64,000 bases of DNA, taken from positions 8,072-72,071 of the forward strand of contig JBALXQ010000031.1 in assembly GCA_036960565.1 (NCBI GenBank), written 5' to 3'. Both the position numbers and the translations under genes were made by a program. The DNA is from Bermanella sp036960565 (GTDB lineage Bacteria; Pseudomonadota; Gammaproteobacteria; Pseudomonadales; Oceanobacteraceae). How positions within the stretch are numbered: the first letter of the stretch is position 1; every line of letters begins with the position of its first letter. Below, piece after piece: positions 26,711 to 35,876 of the stretch. Under the pieces are notes generated by a model, which was given only the letters and a program-made list of their open reading frames with translations, had not been told where the DNA came from and did no database searches.

Positions 26711-26761
26711 GAACATAATCTATGTTCGTCTATTTAGAGTAAATATAGCCATGTATTTACT
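26711..26761. terminator. Two small hairpins between convergent genes, possible terminators
   Basis: GAACATA-ATC-TATGTTC (26711-26727) and AGTAAATA/TATTTACT with an 8-base loop (26738-26761, overlapping the WD40 gene stop). Stems are AT-rich and T-runs are short, so termination is uncertain. Confidence 0.35.
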
Positions 26762-27708
26762 CATTTTAATAAATATGAAATTCCGTTAGCCCCCACAGCT
26801 TTAAATTGTTTACCGCTAAAAGCGACATCCAAAACCTGAGTGTTTTTGCTTACCCAGGAGTTGCGTGGGGCCAATTGCCAAAACTCTTTACTCTGTCCCG
26901 TATCAACGTCCCACAAATGTACCTGCCCACTAGATGTACCCGTTAATAAATTTTTTCCATTTTTATCAAAACGGGCACTTTGAAAATGGCCTCCGACTTT
27001 AGGTAACTGAGTAATCAAATTTCCTGTGATCAAATCCCATATATTACTTTCACCTCTATGACTGGCGGCAAAGCCATAACGACCATCCGGACTAATTGCC
27101 ACTACTTTAATTTGATTAAGGAGCTGCCAACTAAATAGAAGTTTTCCGTTTTCCAAATCCCAAACCTTCACCCAAGAATCATCACCGCCAGATATAGCAA
27201 TATTCATATCTGTACTCATATCAACTGATTGCACTATTCCATCGTGCGCTAGGCGCAATTTTACTCCGCCATTTTTTATATCAAATAAAACCGCTTCGTA
27301 ACTCTCAAGACCCAGTAGCGCAAACTGACCATCATTGCTTAAATCCATGGCGCGGATATCCGCCGGTGCCTCCCATAGCCAAAATGCCTCACCTGTCTTG
27401 GCATTCCATAAAACAATCTTGCGGTGATCAGATGTGGTAGCAAATTTTCCGTTATCGCTAATGGCACTGGCCACAATCCCTGAAAACTTATCGGCCTCAT
27501 GATTCCAGTTATATAATCGTTCAAATTTGTCTATTTGCCAGTAGCTGCCACCGTGGTGTACAGAGCCCAATAACAGAAAGTCCCCATCCCTAGAGATACT
27601 GGCGGAATACGCCCCTTGTGCAGCCATTTCCCACTGTTTTTCAGGGGATGCTCCACGACTACAAGCGGTTAATAAGAAGGAAATAAATATAAGCAGGCAA
27701 AATTTCAT
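26761..27708 (-). CDS. WD40-repeat lipoprotein
   Basis: 315 aa from the ATG at 27708 (AGGA eight bases upstream); an ATG at 27717 is also in frame. Lipobox LLTAC with Cys16, then at least six beta-propeller blades recognisable by their WD-type ends (KVWDLENGKLLFSW, NIWDLITGNLITQL, HLWDVDTGQSKEF). Probably an outer- or inner-membrane-anchored scaffold; no enzyme motif. A homologous gene near rsd/dsbB is not something I can confirm from memory. Confidence 0.8.
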   Translation of the reverse strand: MKFCLLIFISFLLTACSRGASPEKQWEMAAQGAYSASISRDGDFLLLGSVHHGGSYWQIDKFERLYNWNHEADKFSGIVASAISDNGKFATTSDHRKIVLWNAKTGEAFWLWEAPADIRAMDLSNDGQFALLGLESYEAVLFDIKNGGVKLRLAHDGIVQSVDMSTDMNIAISGGDDSWVKVWDLENGKLLFSWQLLNQIKVVAISPDGRYGFAASHRGESNIWDLITGNLITQLPKVGGHFQSARFDKNGKNLLTGTSSGQVHLWDVDTGQSKEFWQLAPRNSWVSKNTQVLDVAFSGKQFKAVGANGISYLLK

Positions 27709-27841
27709 GGACGACATCCTGTTGTCTTAAATTTAGTTTAGACCAATTTAATTAAGCTGTTTTTAATCGATATAAATCAGAGAGGGGGGAGTTAAAGAAA
27801 GATGATTAGTATCTAGTGCCTATTCAGAACGTAGGCACCCA

Positions 27842-27869
27842 AAAATCAAAAAACCCGCCGAAGCAGGTT
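27842..27869 (-). terminator. Rho-independent terminator of rsd
   Basis: On the minus strand: AACCTGC-TTCG-GCGGGTT, a 7-base-pair stem (one U-G pair) capped by a stable TTCG tetraloop, followed by a T-rich tract (TTTTGATTTTT). It lies 35 bases after the rsd stop. Confidence 0.85.
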
Positions 27870-27903
27870 ATATATAAAAGCTAATTAAAAATAGTGTAAT
27901 AGA

Positions 27904-28380
27904 TTAGGCCACTATTTCCTTATGTACATTATGCAGCGCTTCAATTAATTCATCTTCCAATAAAAAGCGCTCTTCGAGTAACTCACCTAATTTAGACAAA
28001 TCATCAGTAAGCTCTGTCATTTTTTCTAAACAATGCTCGGCTGTATCATAATTATCGTTAAAAGCGACACAGTGTTCGGTAATGGCTTCCAACCTTGGGT
28101 AATGTTTTTTAGCAAGATCAAGACCGCCATCATTAAATTCTTGCGCCTCGAGAATGAGTTGCTTATACACTTCAAAATGGCCTGCACTGCAATAGTCCAT
28201 CATCACCTGGCAAAATGCCTGTACCTTTACCGTTAAGGGGGTTTCACGAGGACTGTAGGGTTTTAACCCTTTAATGGCACAATACAAAACCAGTAACCCT
28301 TGACGCTCATTAAGCCAACGATCTATTAAACCGTGGACTCCTCCCCAACGTTCCTTTGCAGTCTTACAGCTTTCTAACAT
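27904..28380 (-). CDS. rsd: Anti-sigma-70 factor Rsd (AlgQ)
   Basis: 158 aa, the usual size. Family residues: ERWGGVHGLIDRWLNERQGLLVLYC near the start, LQAFCQVMMDYCSAGHFEVY in the middle, and an acidic helical C-terminus. Rsd binds domain 4 of the housekeeping sigma factor and frees core polymerase in stationary phase; in Pseudomonas it is AlgQ, next to algP and dsbB as here. Has its own terminator. Confidence 0.94.
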   Translation of the reverse strand: MLESCKTAKERWGGVHGLIDRWLNERQGLLVLYCAIKGLKPYSPRETPLTVKVQAFCQVMMDYCSAGHFEVYKQLILEAQEFNDGGLDLAKKHYPRLEAITEHCVAFNDNYDTAEHCLEKMTELTDDLSKLGELLEERFLLEDELIEALHNVHKEIVA

Positions 28381-28562
28381 GACACATCCTCGTATTTATA
28401 CTTATTGGTCCATCCCCTTGTTCATTCAAATATAGGCCCATGATTTCACTGCTGCAAGCAATAAAATGGCTATATTTTTATCGCTTGAGTATCCACTATT
28501 TTTGCAATATGATCGCAATAAGCGCTAGTTTGGGTGGGCCAAAAAATCCCACTAAAAGATCA

Positions 28563-29063
28563 TTAGGCTTTCTGCTTTGCGCGCCAGAACAATACCCCTG
28601 CTAAACCCACAAAACCCACAAACCACAACAAAACCCATAAAGGCATAGAGAGCCCCATAAAGGCCCATTGTGCATCTGCGCAATTACCGTTGCCACGTAG
28701 CATAACCGTCAACACCTCAGCCCAAGGCAGTGTATCTACCATGTATTCAAGACTGGGACCGCAGGTAGGGATTTGATCAGCCGGTAAACTTTGAATCCAA
28801 ACATGACGCCCTGCCACACCAATTCCAAATAAAGCACTTAATCCCATTAAAGATGCGTGAAATTTTTGAGAGAAATTGTTTTTTGCTAGAAAAAATGCAG
28901 ATAGACCAACCAAGCCAACTAGGAGTACCGCAATGCGTTGCATGATGCACAAGGGGCAAGGATCCAAAAACAATACGTATTCAAAATAATAAGCCGCCCC
29001 CAAAAGAGAGGCGCATATTAAAAATACGGCCAAGAATATATTTTGATTAGTAACCTTTATCAT
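28563..29063 (-). CDS. dsbB: Disulfide bond formation protein DsbB
   Basis: 166 aa with four membrane helices. Redox pairs are C36-C39 (PCPLC) in the first periplasmic loop and C101-C128 in the second (TCGPSLEYM, NGNCADAQW). It reoxidises DsbA and passes electrons to quinone. Neighbouring rsd matches the dsbH-algQ arrangement of Pseudomonas. No dsbA in the window. Confidence 0.95.
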   Translation of the reverse strand: MIKVTNQNIFLAVFLICASLLGAAYYFEYVLFLDPCPLCIMQRIAVLLVGLVGLSAFFLAKNNFSQKFHASLMGLSALFGIGVAGRHVWIQSLPADQIPTCGPSLEYMVDTLPWAEVLTVMLRGNGNCADAQWAFMGLSMPLWVLLWFVGFVGLAGVLFWRAKQKA

Positions 29064-29187
29064 TTCAGTGCCTTACTTAAGAAATAACTATAAAAATAGA
29101 AAACCGTAAAAACTTCACAACTTTCTGTCCATCACTTTTCAGCGCCTGAACTATGCTAAATACAGAAAAACCAAAAAGGTCTTAAAC

Positions 29188-29580
29188 ATGTTTCGTGTAA
29201 TCACTGCATTAATTAGCCTAGCCATGGTATTTAGTGTGCAGGCAGCCGATTCTGGCGCTCAATATGTCCACCTGCAACCAGCTTTTGTACTTAATTACGG
29301 AAATAATACCAAGGGACGCATGAAATACATTCGCACCGATGTCGCTTTACGAGTCGTGGGTGCTGAAGCTGCAGGCAAGGTTAATCATCACCAAGCCTAT
29401 ATCCGCAACCAAATGGTACTATTATTAAGCCAACAAGATGATGTAGCTGTAAATAGTGCTCAAGGCCGAGAGAAGTTAAGACAAGTGGCACTGGAAGAAG
29501 TTCGCGCTCTTATGTCAGAGCTAGAAGGTCAGCCCTATGTGGAAGATTTGTATTTCCAGAATTTTGTTGCGCAGAATTAA
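29188..29580 (+). CDS. FliL-like periplasmic protein outside a flagellar cluster
   Basis: 130 aa with a signal peptide (about 1-19, VQA|AD) and a FliL-type domain: VHLQPAFVLNYGNN, YIRTDVALRV, HHQAYIRNQMVLLLSQQ, and GREKLRQVALEEVRALM. Genes annotated as FliL-family occur beside dsbB/rsd in pseudomonads. Divergent from dsbB. A flagellar role is not implied by context. Confidence 0.8.
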   Translation: MFRVITALISLAMVFSVQAADSGAQYVHLQPAFVLNYGNNTKGRMKYIRTDVALRVVGAEAAGKVNHHQAYIRNQMVLLLSQQDDVAVNSAQGREKLRQVALEEVRALMSELEGQPYVEDLYFQNFVAQN

Positions 29581-29608
29581 AATATAAACCAAAGAAAAAA
29601 CAGGATTA

Positions 29609-29812
29609 TTATAGAGATTCTCTAAGAAGTTTGGCCTGCTTTATATCAAATTGTTCTTTACCGTCCTGCCAACCTGCTTCCCAAGCAATCGCAATCACTT
29701 CAGCTTTAACTGGGCAATCACAAGACGGCTTGCCTACCATACCCGCCATAAAGCCGTGACGATAAGCTTTTTCTAAGCTTTCCACATCCCAATGACTTTT
29801 CACCAGCTCCAT
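29609..29812 (-). CDS. Ribosome modulation factor-like protein
   Basis: 67 aa. The core LEKAYRHGFMAGMVGKPSCDCP...AWEAGWQDGK follows the RMF pattern (Arg/His-Gly-x-x-Ala-Gly, Cys-Pro, Trp-x-x-Gly-Trp) but is longer than the 55-residue E. coli protein. RMF family proteins dimerise ribosomes in stationary phase; related small proteins have other proposed roles, so the exact function is uncertain. AAGAG lies nine bases before the ATG. Confidence 0.6.
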   Translation of the reverse strand: MELVKSHWDVESLEKAYRHGFMAGMVGKPSCDCPVKAEVIAIAWEAGWQDGKEQFDIKQAKLLRESL

Positions 29813-29923
29813 AGTGCTTACTCTTGGTTTTTTTTAAATCTATCCTAGGAGAGTAGGATTTCAACCAATAAGTAAGACTTATCACGCCATCATGTAATTT
29901 CGGACACCAAAGTGTGATGTGGA

Positions 29924-31519
29924 TCACACTTTGTTTAGGTATTCCTTCAAGTACTGATCAAAGTTCAGGCTGTCTTCTAGCTCGATACTTTTTTGCTCCT
30001 GCAACGAATTTACTGCTATTTCCTGCCACTGCTGAGCTTTCTGAACATCTAAAGCCTGCTGATGGGCCAAACCGTGCACTTGAGCCTGCTGCAAGGTAAA
30101 TTCGCTAAATGAGGCCTGCTTTTCTGTCATCTCATTTAATACTTTAGCGCTCGGTGTTAACTCTGAGTTATCAACACGCTCAAGCATTGTATCAAGGGCA
30201 GAAAGGTACTGGCCCCCGCCCTGCTTTTCATCCAATAAATTGGCTAATGCTTTCATGTCCCCCAGTACTTCCAGTCCCCAATCCTTAAGTGAAACTTCAG
30301 TGCCTTTACGCATTAACTTAAATTCAGGATTACGACCATCCAAAACTACATGGCGCTGATTGTCGGCCACTTCGCGACATTCAGCTTCGGCCAACACCGG
30401 ACTTGGGCTCAATAGGCAATAGGATAAAAACAGATCCATGAAGTGTATTTGTTCCTCATCTATACCCAGGCCAATAAAAGGATTTAAATCTAGGCAGCGT
30501 ACTTCAATATATTCCACGCCGTGTTCATTCAACGCAGTAAGGGGTTTCTCGCCCTGTTTGCTATTGCGCTTAGGGCGAATATCAGAATAGTACTCATTCT
30601 CTATTTGCAACAAGTTGGTATTAAGCTGAAAGTATTCCTCGTCTTTTTTCACGCCCAATGTTTCATAGGCCGGTACCGATTGCTTCATAGCTTGCTGAAG
30701 CGTATTGGTGTAGCTAGACAGACCGTTAAAACACACAAACAACCCGTCTTGTGCATTATTTTGATAGCCCAGGCCGCTCATACGCAGACTCGTGGCATAG
30801 GGTAAATATAACGAATCTTGATCAAATTCTTTAAGAGGGTGCTCTTTACCTTCAACGAAGCTTTTATCAAGGACGGGACTTGCACCAAATAAGTACAGTA
30901 GCAACCAGGAATTACGACGGAAATTACGAATAAGGGAGAAGTAGCCTTGGCTTATAAAATCTTTATCGGCTTCTTTGTTTTGAATCTGCGCCAGTTCGCT
31001 CCAGAGTTCGTCGGCTACCGAGAAGTTATAGTGCAGCCCCGCAATACATTGCATCTTGCGACCATACCGATGCCATAAACCATGGCGATAAACGTGCTTT
31101 AGCTGGCCTACGTTAGAAGAACCATAGTGCGCAATTGGCACATCCAACTCTTTGTTGATCACCCCAGGCATAGACGCTGGCCATATAAGCTCATCGTCTA
31201 AATGCTGATATGTATAACTGTGAGCAATCTGTAGAAATTCCAATACATCTTTGGCGTTATCACGAACAGGGGTAATAAATTCCAGCAGAGCTTCGCTGTA
31301 ATCTGTGGTGATATAGGGGTGTGTTAACGCGCTGCCGAGCTCACTCTGGTGAGATTGCTGGCTAATACTGGTGTCTGTCTTGACTCGCAGCCCTTCTTTC
31401 TCAATGCCACGGTAAAACGTTAACGTGGCTTTATCTGCCTGTTTAAGAGCAGTCAGGGTTTGCGTGAACGATAGTGACTGAGACAAAGGACATAATCCAA
31501 ACGGTACAATTGCCAGCAT
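29924..31519 (-). CDS. gshA: Glutamate-cysteine ligase GshA
   Basis: Up to 531 aa. Signature blocks: YRGIEKEGLRV, LGSALTHPYITTDYSEALLEFITP, PASMPGV, YGSSNVGQLKHVYRHGL, GLHYNFS, YIEVRCLDLNPF. It makes gamma-glutamylcysteine, first step of glutathione synthesis. The ATG at 31519 has no ribosome site; a TTG about 11 codons inside (before SQSLSFTQ) has GGA at suitable distance and gives a more family-like N-terminus. Confidence 0.94.
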   Translation of the reverse strand: MLAIVPFGLCPLSQSLSFTQTLTALKQADKATLTFYRGIEKEGLRVKTDTSISQQSHQSELGSALTHPYITTDYSEALLEFITPVRDNAKDVLEFLQIAHSYTYQHLDDELIWPASMPGVINKELDVPIAHYGSSNVGQLKHVYRHGLWHRYGRKMQCIAGLHYNFSVADELWSELAQIQNKEADKDFISQGYFSLIRNFRRNSWLLLYLFGASPVLDKSFVEGKEHPLKEFDQDSLYLPYATSLRMSGLGYQNNAQDGLFVCFNGLSSYTNTLQQAMKQSVPAYETLGVKKDEEYFQLNTNLLQIENEYYSDIRPKRNSKQGEKPLTALNEHGVEYIEVRCLDLNPFIGLGIDEEQIHFMDLFLSYCLLSPSPVLAEAECREVADNQRHVVLDGRNPEFKLMRKGTEVSLKDWGLEVLGDMKALANLLDEKQGGGQYLSALDTMLERVDNSELTPSAKVLNEMTEKQASFSEFTLQQAQVHGLAHQQALDVQKAQQWQEIAVNSLQEQKSIELEDSLNFDQYLKEYLNKV

Positions 31520-31617
31520 TATAGCTGGCTCAGTCGTAAGGGAAAGTATTGGAGAGGGAACGGATTGTCTTATTTACTCTATTCCCTCTTTTTTATATTG
31601 AATGCCGGCCCTGGAGC

Positions 31618-32016
31618 CTAGCTAGATGCGGTCTCACAATTCATAGCCCTATGAATTGGCACCACTACTTTTTCTTCATAATTCCACATAGCACCCGTAG
31701 CATAATCGATAAAAAATCCAACTAAATTAAGTGAGTTCAACCAATAACTTGCCGTCAATTCTTTTTTTACCACGACTTTGGTTACTCCATAGCAAGGCTC
31801 ATCTACCTGTACAATATAATCGCTGCTGTGCGCACCTGGTTGAATATTGATTATTGTAGGAGTGATATCTTTATAAGTTCCTGAAGGCGTTAGAACAGAA
31901 ACAGGAACATTATGGTTTCCGTAACTGTTTAACCTTACATTTTGCTCGGATTCATTAAACATAGTTGAGCAACCAGATACCCCTAATATGGCTAATCCTG
32001 CTATTACTTTTTTCAT
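31618..32016 (-). CDS. Small lipoprotein of unknown function
   Basis: 132 aa. Lipobox VSGC with Cys16, followed by a beta-rich domain and the motif WLNSLNLVGFFIDYATGAMW, a pattern seen in several small gammaproteobacterial lipoproteins. Two further Cys (EPCYG, MNCETASS) may pair. Lies between tex and gshA on the same strand. No function can be assigned. Confidence 0.7.
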   Translation of the reverse strand: MKKVIAGLAILGVSGCSTMFNESEQNVRLNSYGNHNVPVSVLTPSGTYKDITPTIINIQPGAHSSDYIVQVDEPCYGVTKVVVKKELTASYWLNSLNLVGFFIDYATGAMWNYEEKVVVPIHRAMNCETASS

Positions 32017-32076
32017 TTTCTTCCTTAAAAATTAGGCCGCAGAAATCTACGGCCAATTAAATATCCCTGTATTGCC

Positions 32077-34419
32077 TTACAGGCGCTTACTTTTTTTCTT
32101 CTGGGCCTGAGCAAACAGGGCAGCCATACCACCACCATTGGTTTCACTGGCTGGTGGGGCGCTATGTGTGCGCTGTGGAGCACGACCTTTAGGTTTACGC
32201 TCGCCTCTAGGTGTGGCTTTTTCAGCTTGATAATCTTCACTGCTATCGGTCATGCGCATAGACAAGGCAATACGTTTACGCGGAGCATCCACTTCCATGA
32301 CCTTCACTTTCACTACATCTCCGGCTTTCACTACTTCACGGGGATCATCGATGAATTTGTCACTCATCATACTGATATGCACTAACCCATCTTGGTGAAC
32401 ACCTATATCAATAAAGGCACCAAAAGCAGTAACGTTCGTGGCAACACCTTCTAAAATCATGTCGTCACGTAAGTCTTTTATTTCTTCCACACCCTCTTTA
32501 AATTCGGCGGTAACAAATTCTGGGCGAGGATCACGCCCAGGTTTTTCTAGTTCACTCAAGATATCTTTAACGGTCAGCAAACCCACTTCGTCGCTAACAA
32601 ACTCACTGGCATTAACGGCCTTCAAGAAAGCACTGTCACCCATGATAGATTTCACATCACGCTGAGATTTTTCACTGATAACCTTCACTACCGCATAAGA
32701 TTCAGGGTGAACAGAGCTTGAATCCAATGGATTCTTGGCATTGCTAATTTTTAAAAATCCGGCCGCCTGCTCAAACGTTTTAGCGCCTAAACGTGGCACT
32801 TTTTTCAATTCGGCTCGGCTCTTGTAAGCACCGTTTTCTTCACGAAAGGCAACAATATTAGCAGCGATAGTAGTATTCAAACCCGATACCTTGGTCAGTA
32901 AGGGCACAGACGCAGTATTTAAGTCTACTCCCACCGCATTCACACAATCTTCCACCACTGCCTCCAAAGAGCGGACCAAAGCAGGCTGGCTCACATCGTG
33001 CTGATACTGGCCCACACCAATAGCCTTGGGCTCAATTTTCACTAATTCGGACAAAGGGTCTTGCAAACGACGAGCGATGGAAATTGCCCCACGTATGGTC
33101 ACATCTAAATCTGGAAATTCTTTTGCGGCTAATTCTGACGCACTGTATACAGACGCACCCGCTTCACTAACAATTATTTTTTGTACTTTTTTAAGCTCGG
33201 GTGTTTCTTTAAGTAAGTCGGCGACAATTTTGTCGGTTTCACGACTGCCTGTGCCGTTACCTATGGCAATCAGGCTTACGTCATACTTTGCACATAGAGC
33301 TTTCAATACAGCCTTACTCTTGGTGACTTGATTCTGCGGTGGCGTAGGATAAATGACACCGTGATCTAAAACTTTACCTGTAGCATCCACTACTGCCACC
33401 TTGCAACCACTGCGCATACCTGGATCCAAACCAATAGTGACCTTGTGACCGGCTGGAGCCGCCAATAACAAATCTTTAAGGTTGGTGGCAAATACTTTAA
33501 TGGCGTCGTCTTCGGCACTCTCACGCACTTTACCTACTAGCTCCGTTTCAAGATGAGTTAATAACTTTACTCGCCAGGTCCATTTAACAACTTCGGCTAA
33601 CCAGGTATCGCTTGCACGACCTTTATTTTCAATGTCGTAAAAACCCGCCACCATACCTTCACAAGGACTAGGAGCTAGGCGATCAGCTGGATCACCTACT
33701 ATTAAATTGGCAGATAAAATCCCTTCGTTTCGACCACGTAATATGGCCAAAGCGCGGTGACTTGGTACTTTTTTAAGAGCCTCATCGTGTTCAAAATAAT
33801 CTTGGAATTTAGCGCCTTCGCTCTCTTTTCCCTGCATGATGCGTACGCTTAAGATTCCCTCTTCCCACAAGAAACTTCTTAATTTCTGTAGCAAATCAGC
33901 ACTTTCCGCAAAGCGCTCCATTAAAATAAATTTAGCACCGTCCAAAGCCGCTTTGGTGTCACTAATGCCCTTATCTGCATCGATAAAAGTTTGGGAATGA
34001 ACTTGAGGGTCTAGTGTTGGATCTTGTAAAAGCTGGTTAGCCAAAGGCTCAAGACCTGCTTCAATAGCAATTTGTCCCTTAGTACGGCGCTTTTGCTTAA
34101 AGGGTAGGTACAAGTCTTCTAAACGGTTTTTGGTCTCGGCTTTGTTGATATCGGCCTGTAGTTCCGAAGTCAGCTTACCCTGCTCATCAATGCTTTTAAG
34201 AATGGCAGTGCGGCGTAATTCAAGTTCGCGCAAATAGCGTAGGCGCTCCTCTAACTGACGTAATTGATTATCGTCTAATTCACCCGTGACTTCTTTACGG
34301 TAGCGAGCAATAAAGGGAACTGTGGCGCCTCCGTCCAGTAGCGCAACAGAGGCCGAAACCTGCTGAATTTGAACGTTTAATTCTTGGGCAATTACTTGTG
34401 CAATACGATCCATATACAA
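32077..34419 (-). CDS. tex: Transcription accessory / RNA-binding protein Tex
   Basis: 780 aa, standard Tex size. N-terminal Tex domain (VPFIARYRKEVTGELDD), YqgF/RNase H-like fold near 325-455 (IGLDPGMRSGCKVAVVD), helix-hairpin-helix region near 500-560 (VDLNTASVPLLTKVSGL), and a C-terminal S1 domain near 650-720 (GVATNVTAFGAFIDIGVHQDGLVHIS). Basic C-terminal tail. Binds RNA; homologs affect transcription and toxin expression. Confidence 0.96.
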   Translation of the reverse strand: MYMDRIAQVIAQELNVQIQQVSASVALLDGGATVPFIARYRKEVTGELDDNQLRQLEERLRYLRELELRRTAILKSIDEQGKLTSELQADINKAETKNRLEDLYLPFKQKRRTKGQIAIEAGLEPLANQLLQDPTLDPQVHSQTFIDADKGISDTKAALDGAKFILMERFAESADLLQKLRSFLWEEGILSVRIMQGKESEGAKFQDYFEHDEALKKVPSHRALAILRGRNEGILSANLIVGDPADRLAPSPCEGMVAGFYDIENKGRASDTWLAEVVKWTWRVKLLTHLETELVGKVRESAEDDAIKVFATNLKDLLLAAPAGHKVTIGLDPGMRSGCKVAVVDATGKVLDHGVIYPTPPQNQVTKSKAVLKALCAKYDVSLIAIGNGTGSRETDKIVADLLKETPELKKVQKIIVSEAGASVYSASELAAKEFPDLDVTIRGAISIARRLQDPLSELVKIEPKAIGVGQYQHDVSQPALVRSLEAVVEDCVNAVGVDLNTASVPLLTKVSGLNTTIAANIVAFREENGAYKSRAELKKVPRLGAKTFEQAAGFLKISNAKNPLDSSSVHPESYAVVKVISEKSQRDVKSIMGDSAFLKAVNASEFVSDEVGLLTVKDILSELEKPGRDPRPEFVTAEFKEGVEEIKDLRDDMILEGVATNVTAFGAFIDIGVHQDGLVHISMMSDKFIDDPREVVKAGDVVKVKVMEVDAPRKRIALSMRMTDSSEDYQAEKATPRGERKPKGRAPQRTHSAPPASETNGGGMAALFAQAQKKKSKRL

Positions 34420-34666
34420 CTCATACGATATTTATTATTAATGACAACTCAACGGCCTAGCTGACAATTAGGCTGGCTCAGTATAAAGCAGTCCGTCGCC
34501 GTGTACAGCCTAACAAGAGTGCAAAAATTCAGTGTTAACATCAGCCGTTAATCCAGCCTAACTGCTCTATTCGAGCTTAACAAAATAGGGGATATAAGAA
34601 GTCGATGCAGGCCAGACATGGCGAATCTAAGCTATGCTTGTAATACAGCAGCAATAGGTCAGAAGA

Positions 34667-35515
34667 GTGTTATTCACCGCTTTAAAAGTATTAGCATTGA
34701 GCTTTATATTTTCATCTTTTAGCCATGGAGATTCTATAAAGTGGCTGCTGTCTGATTGGCCCCCCTACCAATACCAACAAGGTGGCCAATATATGGGTTA
34801 TTCGGTGGACACATTAAAGGTCGTTCTAAAATACCTGACACAACATGATCATGACTTTCAAATTAGTAACTACAAGCGGCGTCATTCTAAATTTAAACAT
34901 AAGGAGAAGGTGTGTACATTTGGCATCAGTAAAAATGCCGAACGTGAAGAGTATATGCATTTCAGCGTTCCCGCCGAATTGTATTTCCCCATTCAAATCT
35001 TCATGCGCTTGGATACCTATAATAATCTGGGCAAACCTAAATTAGTCTCCCTCAAAGACCTGTTAAGACAAAGTGCCGGGACGCTTGCCATCACCCCTGG
35101 TGTTATCTATAGCTCTGAGGTGGATAAGCTTATTAATGATAAGCAGTTTGAAAATAGTATTTTTATCAATACCACAAAAGCCATATCTAAAAACCTTTAC
35201 GGCATGCTGCTGTTGGATAGAGTCGATTTTTTACTAGATTGGCCTCCTGAAGGTCGATATGGTTTGGACCTAGTAAAAGCCGAAGGCCAGGTTATCTCGG
35301 TAATACTGGAAGAAGCCTCGGAAATGAGCCTGGCTTATGCTGCCTGCCCTAAAACGGAGTGGGGAAGAAAGATGGTACTTCAGATTAACCGCGCCCTAGC
35401 TAGCGCGCATAAAGATTCAAGCTATACCAACGCCTATCAAGCATTTCTGGACCCTTACTTAGTGAATGTTTACGTGGGGGAATTTAAACGCCGTATATTG
35501 AATATGGGGAAGTGA
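34667..35515 (+). CDS. TIGR02285-like periplasmic binding-fold protein
   Basis: 282 aa from a GTG at 34667. Signal peptide about 1-21 and a solute-binding fold: KWLLSDWPPYQYQQGGQYMGYSVD, KVCTFGISKNAEREEYMHFSVP, GMLLLDRVDFLLDWPPE, AYAACPKTEWGRKM. The WPPY and C-x-F-G-x-x-K-x-x-E-R elements fit the TIGR02285 family. No transporter genes adjoin it. Divergent from tex. Confidence 0.72.
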   Translation: MLFTALKVLALSFIFSSFSHGDSIKWLLSDWPPYQYQQGGQYMGYSVDTLKVVLKYLTQHDHDFQISNYKRRHSKFKHKEKVCTFGISKNAEREEYMHFSVPAELYFPIQIFMRLDTYNNLGKPKLVSLKDLLRQSAGTLAITPGVIYSSEVDKLINDKQFENSIFINTTKAISKNLYGMLLLDRVDFLLDWPPEGRYGLDLVKAEGQVISVILEEASEMSLAYAACPKTEWGRKMVLQINRALASAHKDSSYTNAYQAFLDPYLVNVYVGEFKRRILNMGK

Positions 35516-35754
35516 ACTGGAATTTTATTTGGTGCAATACAAGCTCTACGTCGCTGACTAACTTTCAGCAGTAACTTCGCACCAACTGACTAATCGCTGC
35601 TTAGGAATTTTCTTTTAAAGAAATTATTTAGTAATTGACAAACACCGGCTGTGCATTTTCAAAGCAACGATTCAGCAGCTGATAAACGCCGCTCCTGCGC
35701 ATCCTGAATATAGCTCACTGGCATCCCTGCCACCGCTATATACGTATATCCCTA

Positions 35755-35782
35755 TACGCAAAAACCCGAGCAAGCTCGGGTT
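35755..35782 (-). terminator. Rho-independent terminator of pckA
   Basis: AACCCGAG-CAAG-CTCGGGTT, 8-base-pair GC-rich stem; on the minus strand it runs into TTTTTGCG. About 95 bases after the pckA stop. Confidence 0.8.
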
Positions 35783-35817
35783 CTTAATAGCACCTAGGGT
35801 GAGGTGAATTCTTTAGT

Positions 35818-35866
35818 TTTGTATAAAATTTATTGGAGCATCCTGCTCTCTAAAACTTTATACAAA
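35818..35866 (-). promoter_or_regulatory. Long imperfect stem-loop in the pckA 3' untranslated region
   Basis: Perfect 10-base arms TTTGTATAAA (35818-35827) and TTTATACAAA (35857-35866) enclose a second hairpin GAGCA-TCC-TGCTC. It begins about 10 bases after the pckA stop and precedes the true terminator, so the mRNA would carry two structures in series. Function unknown; a stabiliser or small-RNA-bearing 3' end is possible. Confidence 0.5.
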
Positions 35867-35876
35867 TGACACTAAA

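Larger units (their letters stand above)
35516..35876. other. Gene-free stretch between the TIGR02285-like gene and pckA
   Basis: 361 bases without a convincing gene. It holds an inverted pair TTGGTGC/GCACCAA (about 35529-35583) enclosing a GCTGA/TCAGC hairpin, a GGA-loop palindrome TGGCA-TCCC-TGCCA at 35719-35732, the pckA terminator and a longer stem-loop next to the pckA stop (separate entries). Confidence 0.6.

Noticed and set aside
31530..31605. Terminator formed by AGAGGGAA/TTCCCTCT with a following T-run on the plus strand
   Set aside because: Both flanking genes are on the minus strand, so there is no plus-strand transcript for it to end, and the loop is about 21 bases.
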